Below are positions 14,062 to 22,130 of a stretch of DNA of 32,306 nucleotides, piece by piece. The DNA is from Chloroflexales bacterium. Lineage in GTDB: Bacteria > Chloroflexota > Chloroflexia > Chloroflexales > Chloroflexaceae. The stretch's first letter is position 1; every line of letters begins with the position of its first letter. The stretch is taken from positions 1-32,306 of the forward strand of contig JAKSDJ010000040.1 of the NCBI GenBank assembly GCA_022360155.1, given 5' to 3'. Made by a program: the position numbers and the translations under genes. The notes under the pieces were generated by a model. The model ran no database searches. It saw only the letters and a list, made by a program, of their open reading frames with translations, and was not told the origin of the DNA.

Positions 14062-14661
14062 ATGGCACTGGAACAGGCGCTCTTGGCGCTCGACGAATGC
14101 CTCGCGCAGTTCGAGCAGGCGTTGGACAATTTGCTCTGGGCAGTAGTCGAGGCGCAGCCAACGTCGATGCGGGGGCATGCGTTGATTGACTACTACGAAG
14201 GCGCAACGATCGAATTGATCGGGTTGGTGAAAGAGGCGCGTGCGGCAATTGCGCCAGTGGCGGCGCTCGTTGTTGCGGAGCGTGTTGGTCGCGCGCTGAC
14301 CAACTGTCAGGATGTAATGCAGCAGATCGTCGCTCGCTTCTACACAGAGTTGCGTGATTGCGAGCGAAACGAAGCCTTGAACGGCCTGGCTCGGCAGCGC
14401 GGCGGCGAGTGGGCGCGCTGGGTCCACGGTGTACAAGATGCACTCAACGGCTGTCCACAACCACTCTATGCTATGGTCCAGACGCTGACGCCGTGCTGGT
14501 TGGCACTCATCGATCAAGTCGCGCGGCTGAGTGTAGACGTACGCATCCAGAGTGCCGATGTCGCCATCCAGGGCATACCCAATCGCGCAGAATCAGTGCA
14601 AAAAGACTTGCCTGGTGAGGGGTACGTCGCATCAGGCCGCAGCAAAACAAGTATATCTTGA
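14062..14661 (+). CDS. Uncharacterised helical 199-aa operon protein
   Basis: The start at 14062 lies four bases past the stop of the metallopeptidase gene, and translation is probably coupled. The protein is predicted to be almost all helical, with heptad-like leucines in residues 1-35 (ALEQALLALDECLAQFEQALDNLLWAVVEAQ) and 55-100. The C-terminal 30 residues are loop-like. There are several Cys and Trp but no recognised motif, signal peptide or membrane span. Given its size and position it could be a chaperone or structural subunit for the neighbouring protein. The family is unknown to me. Confidence 0.75.
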   Translation: MALEQALLALDECLAQFEQALDNLLWAVVEAQPTSMRGHALIDYYEGATIELIGLVKEARAAIAPVAALVVAERVGRALTNCQDVMQQIVARFYTELRDCERNEALNGLARQRGGEWARWVHGVQDALNGCPQPLYAMVQTLTPCWLALIDQVARLSVDVRIQSADVAIQGIPNRAESVQKDLPGEGYVASGRSKTSIS

Positions 14662-14692
14662 TATTCCAGCGTACCAGAGATGGAGGCAGCGC

Positions 14693-17473
14693 ATGACTAC
14701 CCAGGAAACAAACAAGGGGCAGAGGAACTTTCGTATCTCTGGCCATGTCATCGATCAGTTCGATCTGCCAGTTGCCGGAATACGGGTTGAGGCATGGGAT
14801 AGCGATTGGCGTGCTGATTGGCATACAGCTTGGGGCTCCTACGACGACTTTGTTGGCAGTTACACGACAAACCAGGATGGCTCTTTTCAGATAACCTTTC
14901 GCGAAGAACACTACCGTGAACTTGAACCTGATCGCTGGCCGGACATTTATTTCAAACTCTATCGCGGTAACACGCTGCTCGCCCAGCCTCACGAGATTTT
15001 GTGTAATCTCAGGGAGGGCGACACTGAAGTCAGATTGACGGTGGCATTGCCGCAGGCTGCTGGCACGATTACTGGTACGTGCTACTACGACACGAGCCGC
15101 CAGGGCGACGAGCAAGGTGTCGACGGCGTGTTGATCAAACTCTCCCCTCATGATCCCCGTCTGGCCAAACGTGGCGAGTGGACACGCACCACATATACAG
15201 ACGGGGGCGGTAGATTTAAATTTTCCAGCCTGCCGCCCGGCAAGTGGTTGCTCGAACCGCAACCAATCATTGATCTGCCCCCACTGCCCCGGCTCAAACT
15301 GGGCGATCCCAGCTATGCCGCCATTATTGTTCCCGTCTCGTCTGGGCTAACCCTCGAATTGCCAGGAATTGGGTACGAAGTGCTGAGTGGAGCAGTGCAT
15401 GGCATTGTCTTCTACGACCAGGATGGCAGCCACATGCCAGACAAAAACCCGCGTTTGCGGAATGTGCGAGTCTTCCTGCACAACCTCTCGCGCAAAACTG
15501 TAGAGGAAACCGCGACCGATGCTCAGGGCGCCTTTAACTTCGACGATCCCACACCAGGGTATTACTACTTGAGCGCGGAGCCAACCCTCGACGCGAGCAA
15601 GTTTGGCCTAGGCAAAGGCAAGCTCCACATCCCTAGCGGTATGGGCCAGAATCATGCCCGGTCATTCTATACAATGCCAGGCGAGGATGTGCAACACAAC
15701 ATTGGCTACATTGGGCTCGGCAGCGACATTCGTGGCTTGGTCTTTCGCGACGACGACGCCAGTGGACAATTCTTTGGCCAGGAACCGGGGATTTCGGGCG
15801 TGCCGGTTGTTCTGATTACCGCGGCAACGCAAGCGACAATTGACCAGGCATATACGAACCATCACGGCGAGTTTTTCTTCCGCGATGTGCCGCCTGCTCA
15901 CTATCGGCTGACTTTTACTGACACAATCTGGACCGAAGATGGCGAGGAACTCTCGCTCACAACCCCGGCAGTTCAATCCATTCGCGCGGTGGCTGGTGAA
16001 ACAGTCCAGGCTGCGCCAACCGGCTACCAGCCCGAACTCCACGAAATCCGTGGCTTGGTCGAGTTCGATGACGGTTCGAAGGTAGTTGGTCTGGTTGTGA
16101 CCCTCTGCGACGAAGCCGGCAATGAGGTAGATACGACAGTCACGGATGATCAAGGCAACTATGCCTTCAAGGACAAGCGGGGTACATTCGTCGTCAAGTT
16201 TCCTGATCCGCCCTTCGAGGGCCAGATCCTTACACCAAAACAGCGCCTTGTTGAAGCTAACTCGATTGCGAATGTGGGCAAAACGCGCTATCGCCGCACG
16301 CCACTCGACGGTTTCGGCGATGGTCGCGGCGCTGACGCACTCCAGACATCAGTTGCCGACTTGGCGGCCTACCCAGTGCTTACCGAGGGAGCAGTCTCTT
16401 CACCCATCGTCCGCGCACCCAGTGCCGGCGCCCGCTCGCTGGGGCAAACTGTCGAGGTGACACTGCGCGAGGTGCTAGGCTGGCGACCGAAACGCGACGA
16501 TCCGAAAGCTTTCCTGGCCGCCCTGGCCCAATCCTTCAGCTGCGAAGAGATTGAGGGGCGCACGCAGTGCAAGTGGACGCCGCGTAGCTATGCCATTCAA
16601 GCCGACCTGGGCGCGATCACTGGCGCGCAGGCGAGCATCCATGCCCGTGCCAAAGCGGCTCTCGATCAATCGCTGCCGTTGCTGGACGGGTTGTACCCAC
16701 TGCTCTCCACAGCCGATAAAGAGGACAGCGAAGCAGCGCGTGCCATCGTTCGCTCGCACTTGAGCGAATTGGTCAATGAGTTGGGCATGCAAGGAGGCCC
16801 GCGCGTACAGCGGGTCGATACACTCTTTGCCATACTAGGCGCTGACGCAAGAGGCAATCCAGAAACTGTCGGCGGACAATTGGGTAATCTGCGCAAGGAG
16901 TTTGGCCTGAAACGCTTGTACGTCAATACGGTCGAAGAGGAACGGAATCTGACCAACTTCTTTATTCTCGTCGATCACGTCAATTCATTGAAACAGAGTT
17001 GGGATATTCAGCGCGACTTCTTCGACCGGGAGGGCGATGATGTGTTTCTTGGCACGCAACTGGTTCTGTTGTCGCGTTCACTCGCTGTCGTCGCTGAGGC
17101 GGTGCGCGAAGTCTACTATGCAATGGACTCGGTTTTCCTGGACGCTGCCGAGCGCCAGACTATCCGGCTCGACTTCTGTTGCGCCGAAGAGCCAGCGCTT
17201 TTCGTGGCCGAACTGCTCGACTGGGTCGATACATTTGCATCGAAAGAAGGGCCATACCTGATCCAGGAAGCGGGCAAGGCCGGTGTCGCTGCGCTACTGC
17301 CAACGGTACAGAAGCTGCACAAACTGGTAAGAGCCGCGCGTATTCCGCCGCAGGACGCGTACAAGCTTCCTGCCGGGTATCGCACGACGCGTGTCCAGCG
17401 CGCGCTGGGTGAGCTAGAGGATCATCTGGGAGAAGCGGCCAGACTCATCGAGCAGTTAGCGAGCGAGGCTTAG
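14693..17473 (+). CDS. Multi-domain beta-sandwich protein with helical C-domain
   Basis: A 926-aa protein without a signal peptide. The first 520 residues form about five transthyretin/Cna-B/carboxypeptidase-regulatory-like domains, each with the hallmark T-x-x-x-G-x-F/Y-x-F segment near its end. They lie at about 14-118 (TTNQDGSFQITF), 124-225 (YTDGGGRFKFSSLPPG), 233-340 (ATDAQGAFNFDDPTPGYY), 345-440 (YTNHHGEFFFRDVPP) and 452-510 (VTDDQGNYAFKD). A Pro-rich linker (530-585) leads to a helical domain (586-926) with GAQASIHARAKAALDQSLPLLDGLYPL. Such beta domains usually build adhesins, surface proteins or stalks. The start at 14693 follows GGAGG-type sequence; the open frame before it overlaps the previous gene. 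It is the largest operon product and a likely scaffold. Confidence 0.82.
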   Translation: MTTQETNKGQRNFRISGHVIDQFDLPVAGIRVEAWDSDWRADWHTAWGSYDDFVGSYTTNQDGSFQITFREEHYRELEPDRWPDIYFKLYRGNTLLAQPHEILCNLREGDTEVRLTVALPQAAGTITGTCYYDTSRQGDEQGVDGVLIKLSPHDPRLAKRGEWTRTTYTDGGGRFKFSSLPPGKWLLEPQPIIDLPPLPRLKLGDPSYAAIIVPVSSGLTLELPGIGYEVLSGAVHGIVFYDQDGSHMPDKNPRLRNVRVFLHNLSRKTVEETATDAQGAFNFDDPTPGYYYLSAEPTLDASKFGLGKGKLHIPSGMGQNHARSFYTMPGEDVQHNIGYIGLGSDIRGLVFRDDDASGQFFGQEPGISGVPVVLITAATQATIDQAYTNHHGEFFFRDVPPAHYRLTFTDTIWTEDGEELSLTTPAVQSIRAVAGETVQAAPTGYQPELHEIRGLVEFDDGSKVVGLVVTLCDEAGNEVDTTVTDDQGNYAFKDKRGTFVVKFPDPPFEGQILTPKQRLVEANSIANVGKTRYRRTPLDGFGDGRGADALQTSVADLAAYPVLTEGAVSSPIVRAPSAGARSLGQTVEVTLREVLGWRPKRDDPKAFLAALAQSFSCEEIEGRTQCKWTPRSYAIQADLGAITGAQASIHARAKAALDQSLPLLDGLYPLLSTADKEDSEAARAIVRSHLSELVNELGMQGGPRVQRVDTLFAILGADARGNPETVGGQLGNLRKEFGLKRLYVNTVEEERNLTNFFILVDHVNSLKQSWDIQRDFFDREGDDVFLGTQLVLLSRSLAVVAEAVREVYYAMDSVFLDAAERQTIRLDFCCAEEPALFVAELLDWVDTFASKEGPYLIQEAGKAGVAALLPTVQKLHKLVRAARIPPQDAYKLPAGYRTTRVQRALGELEDHLGEAARLIEQLASEA

Positions 17474-17516
17474 GCTGCATCTACGCAAGAGATGACATTG
17501 GAAGCGAGGGGCCGGT

Positions 17517-18677
17517 ATGCTTGGACAATATCAAGAACTCTTGGACCGAATCGCTGCGCTGCGGCAAACGCTGGCAGATCAACTTGCGTCGGATTTGATC
17601 CAGAACCCGCAGCTTGCTGATGCGCTGAATGAAGAAATAGATCAGTTATTGGCTTCGGTAGTCGAAGCCGAGCAAAAAGCGTCGCCGCCACCCGACAAGG
17701 GCCTGGCCCAGCTGATCGGGATTGGTCCCGAGGCCGCTGATGACCTGGATAAGACGCGCATCCCACATAGCATCGCCCAATACGACGATACCGTCACATC
17801 CGAACGGATCATTGCCGTGGCCGACCTGTACTACATCTATCAGCATGAGATCATTGGCGCTTTCCAGGTGGTGCAGAAGCTTCAGGAATTATTCCGTGCC
17901 GGGACCGTACGCTTGTCGGGAGGGACTGGCGCTTTCGGGCTCTACCAGTTCGATCGACGCGAGGTGCTGCGCTATGGCAAGCGCGACCGGCTGGCGGCCT
18001 ACCGGCGGGTGTTAGGCTATGGCTCGGCGCCAATTCCGCCGGGCGCGCGGGCTAACACCGACTTCCACAACATGTTCGGCCACTTCATCAACCAGGTGGC
18101 GCTCTACTGGCGCGATAAGCGCGTCTCAGACGTGATCCGCGAGCGCTCGTACGATCCGAGCTTTGGCAGCGTGGCAGTAGTGCGCCGGGCCGGGCTAGAT
18201 CTGCGCAATAACCTGAAACATGCTTCATATGGCCATCTCAATGTGCTGCGCGTTGAAGTGATGCAACTGCTCGATGAAGCCTTCCGTATCCTGGGCTCGG
18301 ACGATATCAAGCGCTTGTTCGGCTCGGACAACGCCTGGGACGTGATCGAGGAAGTGTTGACCCGCTATTGCAACAAGCGCCTGGTCACATCGCCGCGGCA
18401 GCGTATGGCCATCGCCGGACGCGAAGTGATCCGCTGGCTGGCCCAGCCCCACATCCTACAGTCGTCGCGGGCGCAGTTCGAGGCGCTGCTAGTCGACATT
18501 GCCGAATACGCCGAAGAATGGCTGACCAGCGCCCAATCGCTTGGCCTGGCCCAGCGGCGCAAAACCGAGCGCGTACTGCCGTGGGATAAGCGCTCGACGT
18601 TCCGACCTGCGAGCAAACGTGTTGCCGCTAGTAATGGCAAGTATAAACCCGAGCAAGAGTATGAATTTGAGGTGTGA
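17517..18677 (+). CDS. Uncharacterised 386-aa helical protein with EYEFEV tail
   Basis: The protein begins with a coiled-coil-like stretch (about 5-52, ELLDRIAALRQTLADQLASDLIQ). A charged linker (ASPPPDKG) leads to a mostly helical body. It includes a G-TGAFGLYQFDRREVLRYG segment (about 140-160) and a long conserved-looking block NTDFHNMFGHFINQVALYWRDKR. Its last ten residues are KPEQEYEFEV, the same acidic-aromatic motif that fills the first two operon proteins. It has no recognised domain and no signal peptide. The gene starts 43 bp behind the 926-aa protein, and GAGGGG stands before its ATG. The C-terminal tag may allow it to bind the same partner as the EFE proteins. Confidence 0.78.
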   Translation: MLGQYQELLDRIAALRQTLADQLASDLIQNPQLADALNEEIDQLLASVVEAEQKASPPPDKGLAQLIGIGPEAADDLDKTRIPHSIAQYDDTVTSERIIAVADLYYIYQHEIIGAFQVVQKLQELFRAGTVRLSGGTGAFGLYQFDRREVLRYGKRDRLAAYRRVLGYGSAPIPPGARANTDFHNMFGHFINQVALYWRDKRVSDVIRERSYDPSFGSVAVVRRAGLDLRNNLKHASYGHLNVLRVEVMQLLDEAFRILGSDDIKRLFGSDNAWDVIEEVLTRYCNKRLVTSPRQRMAIAGREVIRWLAQPHILQSSRAQFEALLVDIAEYAEEWLTSAQSLGLAQRRKTERVLPWDKRSTFRPASKRVAASNGKYKPEQEYEFEV

Positions 18678-18698
18678 TGTCAGTGAAGGAGGCAAGCG

Positions 18699-19523
18699 AT
18701 GCAGGGTTCGGTACAAACCCAACGGATCAGGCGGCGCAGGCGGCGTGGCCAGCAGGTGACACACCCTGGCATTCCCGGCGCATATAATTACTGGTTTCCT
18801 AGCTGGGGCCAGGCGCGTGCAGCTGCGCTACGCGTTGCTACGCAGATGGGGTTGGGATTCTCCATCGCGCACGACCCGCGCCCGGCACGTGGATTGCCGC
18901 ACTATCACGTCGTAAATGCAGCGGGCCGCCGGGTCTCGGGGCACTTCTTCTATGGACGGCGGCGACCACGCAAGGAATATCGGGATCGACCGTGGCGGGA
19001 GTATGAACTATCCGGCGAATTCGAATATGCAATACCCAAACACCCGCGGATTCGGGTGCGTTATGTGCGTAGTCCTTACAGAGAGATGGAGTTCGAGGCG
19101 TTTGATCCTTCTCCATCGCCCCGCGGCACAACGCTCATGACCGATTTCTCTTCTGACTCTTCACGGGTCCGTTCAAAACACCACCCTATCATACGCAGAG
19201 TTATGGCAGGTGTGATTGCCAGAGTGCGAAGCTTGCCGCCGCTGTACTGCACATTCATTGAGGTTGAGGGGCATGAGGATGAGTTGGGTGATCCGGCACA
19301 TTTTAGGAGGCTCGGCGCGCAACGTGCCATCGCCGTTACGCGCGTCCTCCTAAGCATCCTAGGTAGTCGGCTCTCACCAGCCGATCAACGCAAGATAATC
19401 ATTGAGATCTCGACAGCAGGTCCAGCCAGGCCGATTCGGTCAAACGTGACCGCAAGCGGTCGGGCGATGAATCGACGCGTTGAAATCCGTACACGGGAAC
19501 AGCCCTGTGGGCCGATTGCGTAG
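18699..19523 (+). CDS. OmpA-like domain protein with Arg-rich N-terminus and EFE motifs
   Basis: A 274-aa protein. Residues 8-20 are mainly Arg. An unrecognised domain (22-88) contains HPGIPGAYNYWFPSW and PHYHVVNAAGRRVSGHFFYG. The acidic-aromatic motifs EYELSGEFEY (101-110) and EMEFEAF (129-135) follow. Residues about 183-264 match an OmpA C-terminal-like fold: F-IEVEGHEDELG, then R-x-LGAQRAIAVTRVLL, then a final TASGRAMNRRVEI. In the family this domain binds peptidoglycan diaminopimelate; here there is no signal peptide. The PHYH...SGHFFYG block looks like part of a nuclease or toxin domain, but I cannot name one. AGGAGG precedes the ATG; spacing to the previous gene is 21 bp. Confidence 0.82.
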   Translation: MQGSVQTQRIRRRRRRGQQVTHPGIPGAYNYWFPSWGQARAAALRVATQMGLGFSIAHDPRPARGLPHYHVVNAAGRRVSGHFFYGRRRPRKEYRDRPWREYELSGEFEYAIPKHPRIRVRYVRSPYREMEFEAFDPSPSPRGTTLMTDFSSDSSRVRSKHHPIIRRVMAGVIARVRSLPPLYCTFIEVEGHEDELGDPAHFRRLGAQRAIAVTRVLLSILGSRLSPADQRKIIIEISTAGPARPIRSNVTASGRAMNRRVEIRTREQPCGPIA

Positions 19524-19586
19524 CGCCAGTTCGCAGAAAGCGGCAGGCAGTCTCGGGCAGTTCATCATATCAGTCTGGAAAAAGCA

Positions 19587-20492
19587 ATGTATAGCAGGCT
19601 CCAAAGCAGTACTGTCAAGGCTGAACTTGAGCGGTTTCTGGGTGAGCTCCTGGCAGCCGACTATGAGATCCACCGCGGTCAAGCCAGGCGCTATCCAGCG
19701 CGGCGCCTGGCCTTACGCCTTCGGCAACAGGGCTTTTTACCCACGCAGCATTTTCTCGATCGCTTTCATGAGGGCGTACATGCGATAGGCGCCCGCTTCA
19801 ATCCCAAATTGTTCGGCAGCGATTTTTACCGCGCCCGCCATTATCGACAAACGCGACCAGGTTATAACACGCGCATCGCGATAATGTCCGGCATACCTGT
19901 TGTATATCGAATGGGTGGCGAAAATGCCAATCGAGTTGTGCTGGTTGATGTATTGCCCGAAGGTGCGCTACCATCGGTTGTTCCGGCGCGCCCGCCGCGG
20001 CTGCGCGAGGGCGAGGCGCTAAACCGTCTACTCCGCTATAGGAGGCAAACCGGTCGTGACCGACGACTTGTGGTTGGCAGAGGCAGAAATTCCTCAAGGA
20101 GTCTGCTTCGTGATGTTGGCAGGCCCCAAACAATGGATCGTTCGCGCGCGACCAACCCGCATTATCTCACTTCTCTTGAAGACGCATTGCGGAATTTCCC
20201 TGGCCTCAGGGGACAATTTAGCGATGTACTTTTAGAAAGGATGGGGATCAATCCTCATGCTTCACCGGGGACGTTATCGATAGGCGTGACACCAATGGGG
20301 ATGCAAGTGGCCCGTGAACTCCTACAACCAGGCGGCGCTCTTCGCATCCTTCAGAATATACCATCTGGGCAGCATCCGCATACCGTAGCGCAGATCATTC
20401 AAGACATGCTGCCAGCAGGCGCTACGAACGTCAGAGTGATTTACCCTCTTCTCAATGGGCTGCGACATGTGTTAGTCGTTGCTAGATATTAG
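19587..20492 (+). CDS. Uncharacterised 301-aa protein, last operon gene
   Basis: The N-terminal half has QGFLPTQHFLDRFHEGVHAIGARFNP and FYRARHYRQTRPGYNTRIAIMSGIPVVYRMGG, an alternation of basic residues and beta strands. It resembles small nuclease or barnase-like domains in shape but carries no motif I can match. An Arg-rich linker (about 130-190) joins a C-terminal half with NIPSGQHPHTVAQIIQDMLPAGATNVRVIYPLLNGLRHVLVVARY, which looks like an alpha/beta fold. No signal peptide or membrane span is visible. GGAAAA before the ATG is a weak ribosome site. It follows the OmpA gene by 63 bp on the same strand and is assigned to the operon on spacing. It could be an exported effector. Confidence 0.75.
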   Translation: MYSRLQSSTVKAELERFLGELLAADYEIHRGQARRYPARRLALRLRQQGFLPTQHFLDRFHEGVHAIGARFNPKLFGSDFYRARHYRQTRPGYNTRIAIMSGIPVVYRMGGENANRVVLVDVLPEGALPSVVPARPPRLREGEALNRLLRYRRQTGRDRRLVVGRGRNSSRSLLRDVGRPQTMDRSRATNPHYLTSLEDALRNFPGLRGQFSDVLLERMGINPHASPGTLSIGVTPMGMQVARELLQPGGALRILQNIPSGQHPHTVAQIIQDMLPAGATNVRVIYPLLNGLRHVLVVARY

Positions 20493-20497
20493 TTGTG

Positions 20498-20510
20498 CGG
20501 CGTGCAGCCG
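20498..20510 (+). terminator. Weak hairpin behind the eight-gene operon
   Basis: CGGC-GTGCA-GCCG lies six bases past the last operon stop and is followed by TTGTCATTTCTT. The stem is short and the T-run is broken, so this is only a candidate end of the operon transcript. Confidence 0.3.
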
Positions 20511-20960
20511 TTGTCATTTCTTGGCCATGGGTTCTACCACAGGATCACAGCTTTTGCGGTATGCAGGGCGGAGTGTTTGCGGCGCAGGGTGCGGCGAACC
20601 AGATTGCGAAGTTGGGGTGAGCGGGCTAGCATGAGGGAGATCCAGTAGCAGGCGTCATTTCAGAGCATTTGTTTTTTATGGTAAGCCTTGACTGCGCTAT
20701 CACCCGAGGGAGCTGATCTGGAAGTTTCCATATACTTTTTAGAAGCATTGTTAGGCCGTAGGTCATCACCCTAGGCTTATCATCGCTTTAACTATTTAGG
20801 GTTCTAAGAGTTCGCTATGGGTCAAGAAACCCTCGAAAGTCGCCTGTTTGTTAAAGCAATGACAAGCCTTGCATCAAACCCGCATTACTTTTCATAACTC
20901 TTGAAAACCTGTTACACTATCAGTCTCGATCACTCGTCGCTCTCGCTATAGGATTGTTGT
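20511..20960. other. Gene-free region behind the operon
   Basis: There is no supported gene in this 450-bp stretch. Around 20525-20655 the minus strand has a short open stretch ending LVRRTLRRKHSALHTAKAVILW with no start or ribosome site, perhaps the tail of a lost gene. The right part is AT-rich and may hold the promoter of the relic at 20961. Confidence 0.4.
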
Positions 20961-21376
20961 ATGCTACGACCCCAAACGATTGAGTGGGTGGTCGTCTTTG
21001 TGCTATTGCTCGTCTGTGGAACGAGTCTCACGCCGTTTGCGGCAACTCAACGGCTGCACAAAGAAGAAGATAATAGTTACTTTGTGCTAACAATGCTCGT
21101 GATTCCCGGCCTCGTGTTCCTCGTTGCGTGAGCGCGTTTGGGTATGCGATTCGCGCGGGCAGGTTTGACAATACTCTATTGGCTTGCCTTCTACCCAATG
21201 TATGTGGACTATCATAATCATCCCTAGTTTGCGGTGGCCGATCCACACGTCTGTGATGGTCCTGGTACTCGTTTGAAAACGAACCGATCTACAGCATCCT
21301 GTTGGTCTTTGGCCGCCTATCGCTTGTCAGTGCGCTGGGCATCTATGCACTGATCTGTGGTGGTCGATATCTCTAG
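20961..21376 (+). pseudogene. Decayed membrane-protein gene
   Basis: Starting at an ATG at 20961, one frame reads a hydrophobic helix (IEWVVVFVLLLVCGTSLTPF), then EEDNSYFVLTMLVIPGLVFLVA, then a TGA stop. The same frame continues past it with ARAGLTILYWLAFYPMYVDYHNHP and a second stop. A different frame then carries NEPIYSILLVFGRLSLVSALGIY, ending in RYL and a stop at 21376. Together these suggest a former membrane protein of about 140 aa with three or more spans, broken by two in-frame stops and a frameshift. No family is recognised. Confidence 0.6.
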
Positions 21377-21815
21377 TGTACGACCGCAAGAATGCAATTG
21401 CAAGAAAAAAAGGTGAGCAATGAATAAAGCCCGATAAGTGCATGTAGCCGATATCCCGAGCTAGCGATTCTGTTGCACTTTGCTGTAGCCTTTCATTGAG
21501 AGTAGCATGAATGCCGCTGAAGCAGGTATTGGACCACCTTCGAGTCACCCCTGAGCCGATCGAAGCCTGTCCATTTGTATTCTACACTACTCTGGTAATC
21601 GCCACGCTGTCAAATGTGGAATTACCTTTGGTCCCAGCATACCGTTCGGATCATTATATTGAATATTGAGGGCTCGTATAGCCGAGGGTGGACCAACGCC
21701 TGTCGCCCGCATTCGATCACATCTCTGACACTAAAGCGGTTTGTGATCTCCTCCGCCAAACCCAACGCACCACATAACTCCTGCGCGTCACCCAACCCGG
21801 TGTTGTAGATCGACC
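21377..21815. other. Low-coding spacer with possible gene fragment
   Basis: I see no complete gene. On the minus strand, 21622 to about 21816 encodes a codon-like stretch (NTGLGDAQELCGALGLAEEITNRF, continuing VRDVIECGRQALVHPRLYEPSIF) that lacks a credible start and may be the tail of a lost gene. Its family is unknown. Confidence 0.3.
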
Positions 21816-21860
21816 CGCGCCATTTCGACGCTCGATCTTGTTGAACGTCGAAATGGCGCG
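21816..21860. repeat. Perfect 15-bp stem hairpin
   Basis: CGCGCCATTTCGACG (21816-21830) and its exact reverse complement (21846-21860) flank a 15-base loop. No T-run follows on either strand, so it is more likely a recombination relic, protein-binding site or mobile-element end than an intrinsic terminator. Confidence 0.75.
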
Positions 21861-22038
21861 GATAAGTCTGTGCCTTGCACCTTCTCACGTCCATATCTCA
21901 TTGAGAGAGTGCAATCCCTCAGGCCGTTCGCAGCAGCGAATCTGGTGTTGCCTATGATATACTGTGGTATCGTACCGTCTGGGCGACACAAGCAGAATAT
22001 GGCTCATCATTGCGTCGAGCGAAGCGGGAGCCTGTTCG

Positions 22039-22122
22039 ATGACCTGGTCTCTGCTCATCGATGTTGATGGCGTTTTGACCCGGCAGTCTGTGGTAACCCA
22101 TGCTTCCTGCATGCTCGATTAA
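22039..22122 (+). pseudogene. HAD-superfamily hydrolase N-terminal fragment
   Basis: A 27-codon frame reads MTWSLLIDVDGVLTRQSVV and ends eight codons later at a TAA. LLIDVDGVLT is HAD motif I, DxDGxxT, with the nucleophile and acid/base aspartates. A real HAD enzyme is 200 aa or more, so only the first strand and loop remain. A TATGATATACT stretch (about 21953-21963) upstream resembles its old -10. The permease gene starts 9 bp later, so the deletion has joined the fragment's promoter region to that gene. Confidence 0.6.
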
Positions 22123-22130
22123 GCTAAACA

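Noticed and set aside
20525-20655. Short minus-strand frame ending LRRKHSALHTAKAVILW
   Set aside because: Only about 40 codons, preceded by a stop, with no start codon context; too little to call a gene.
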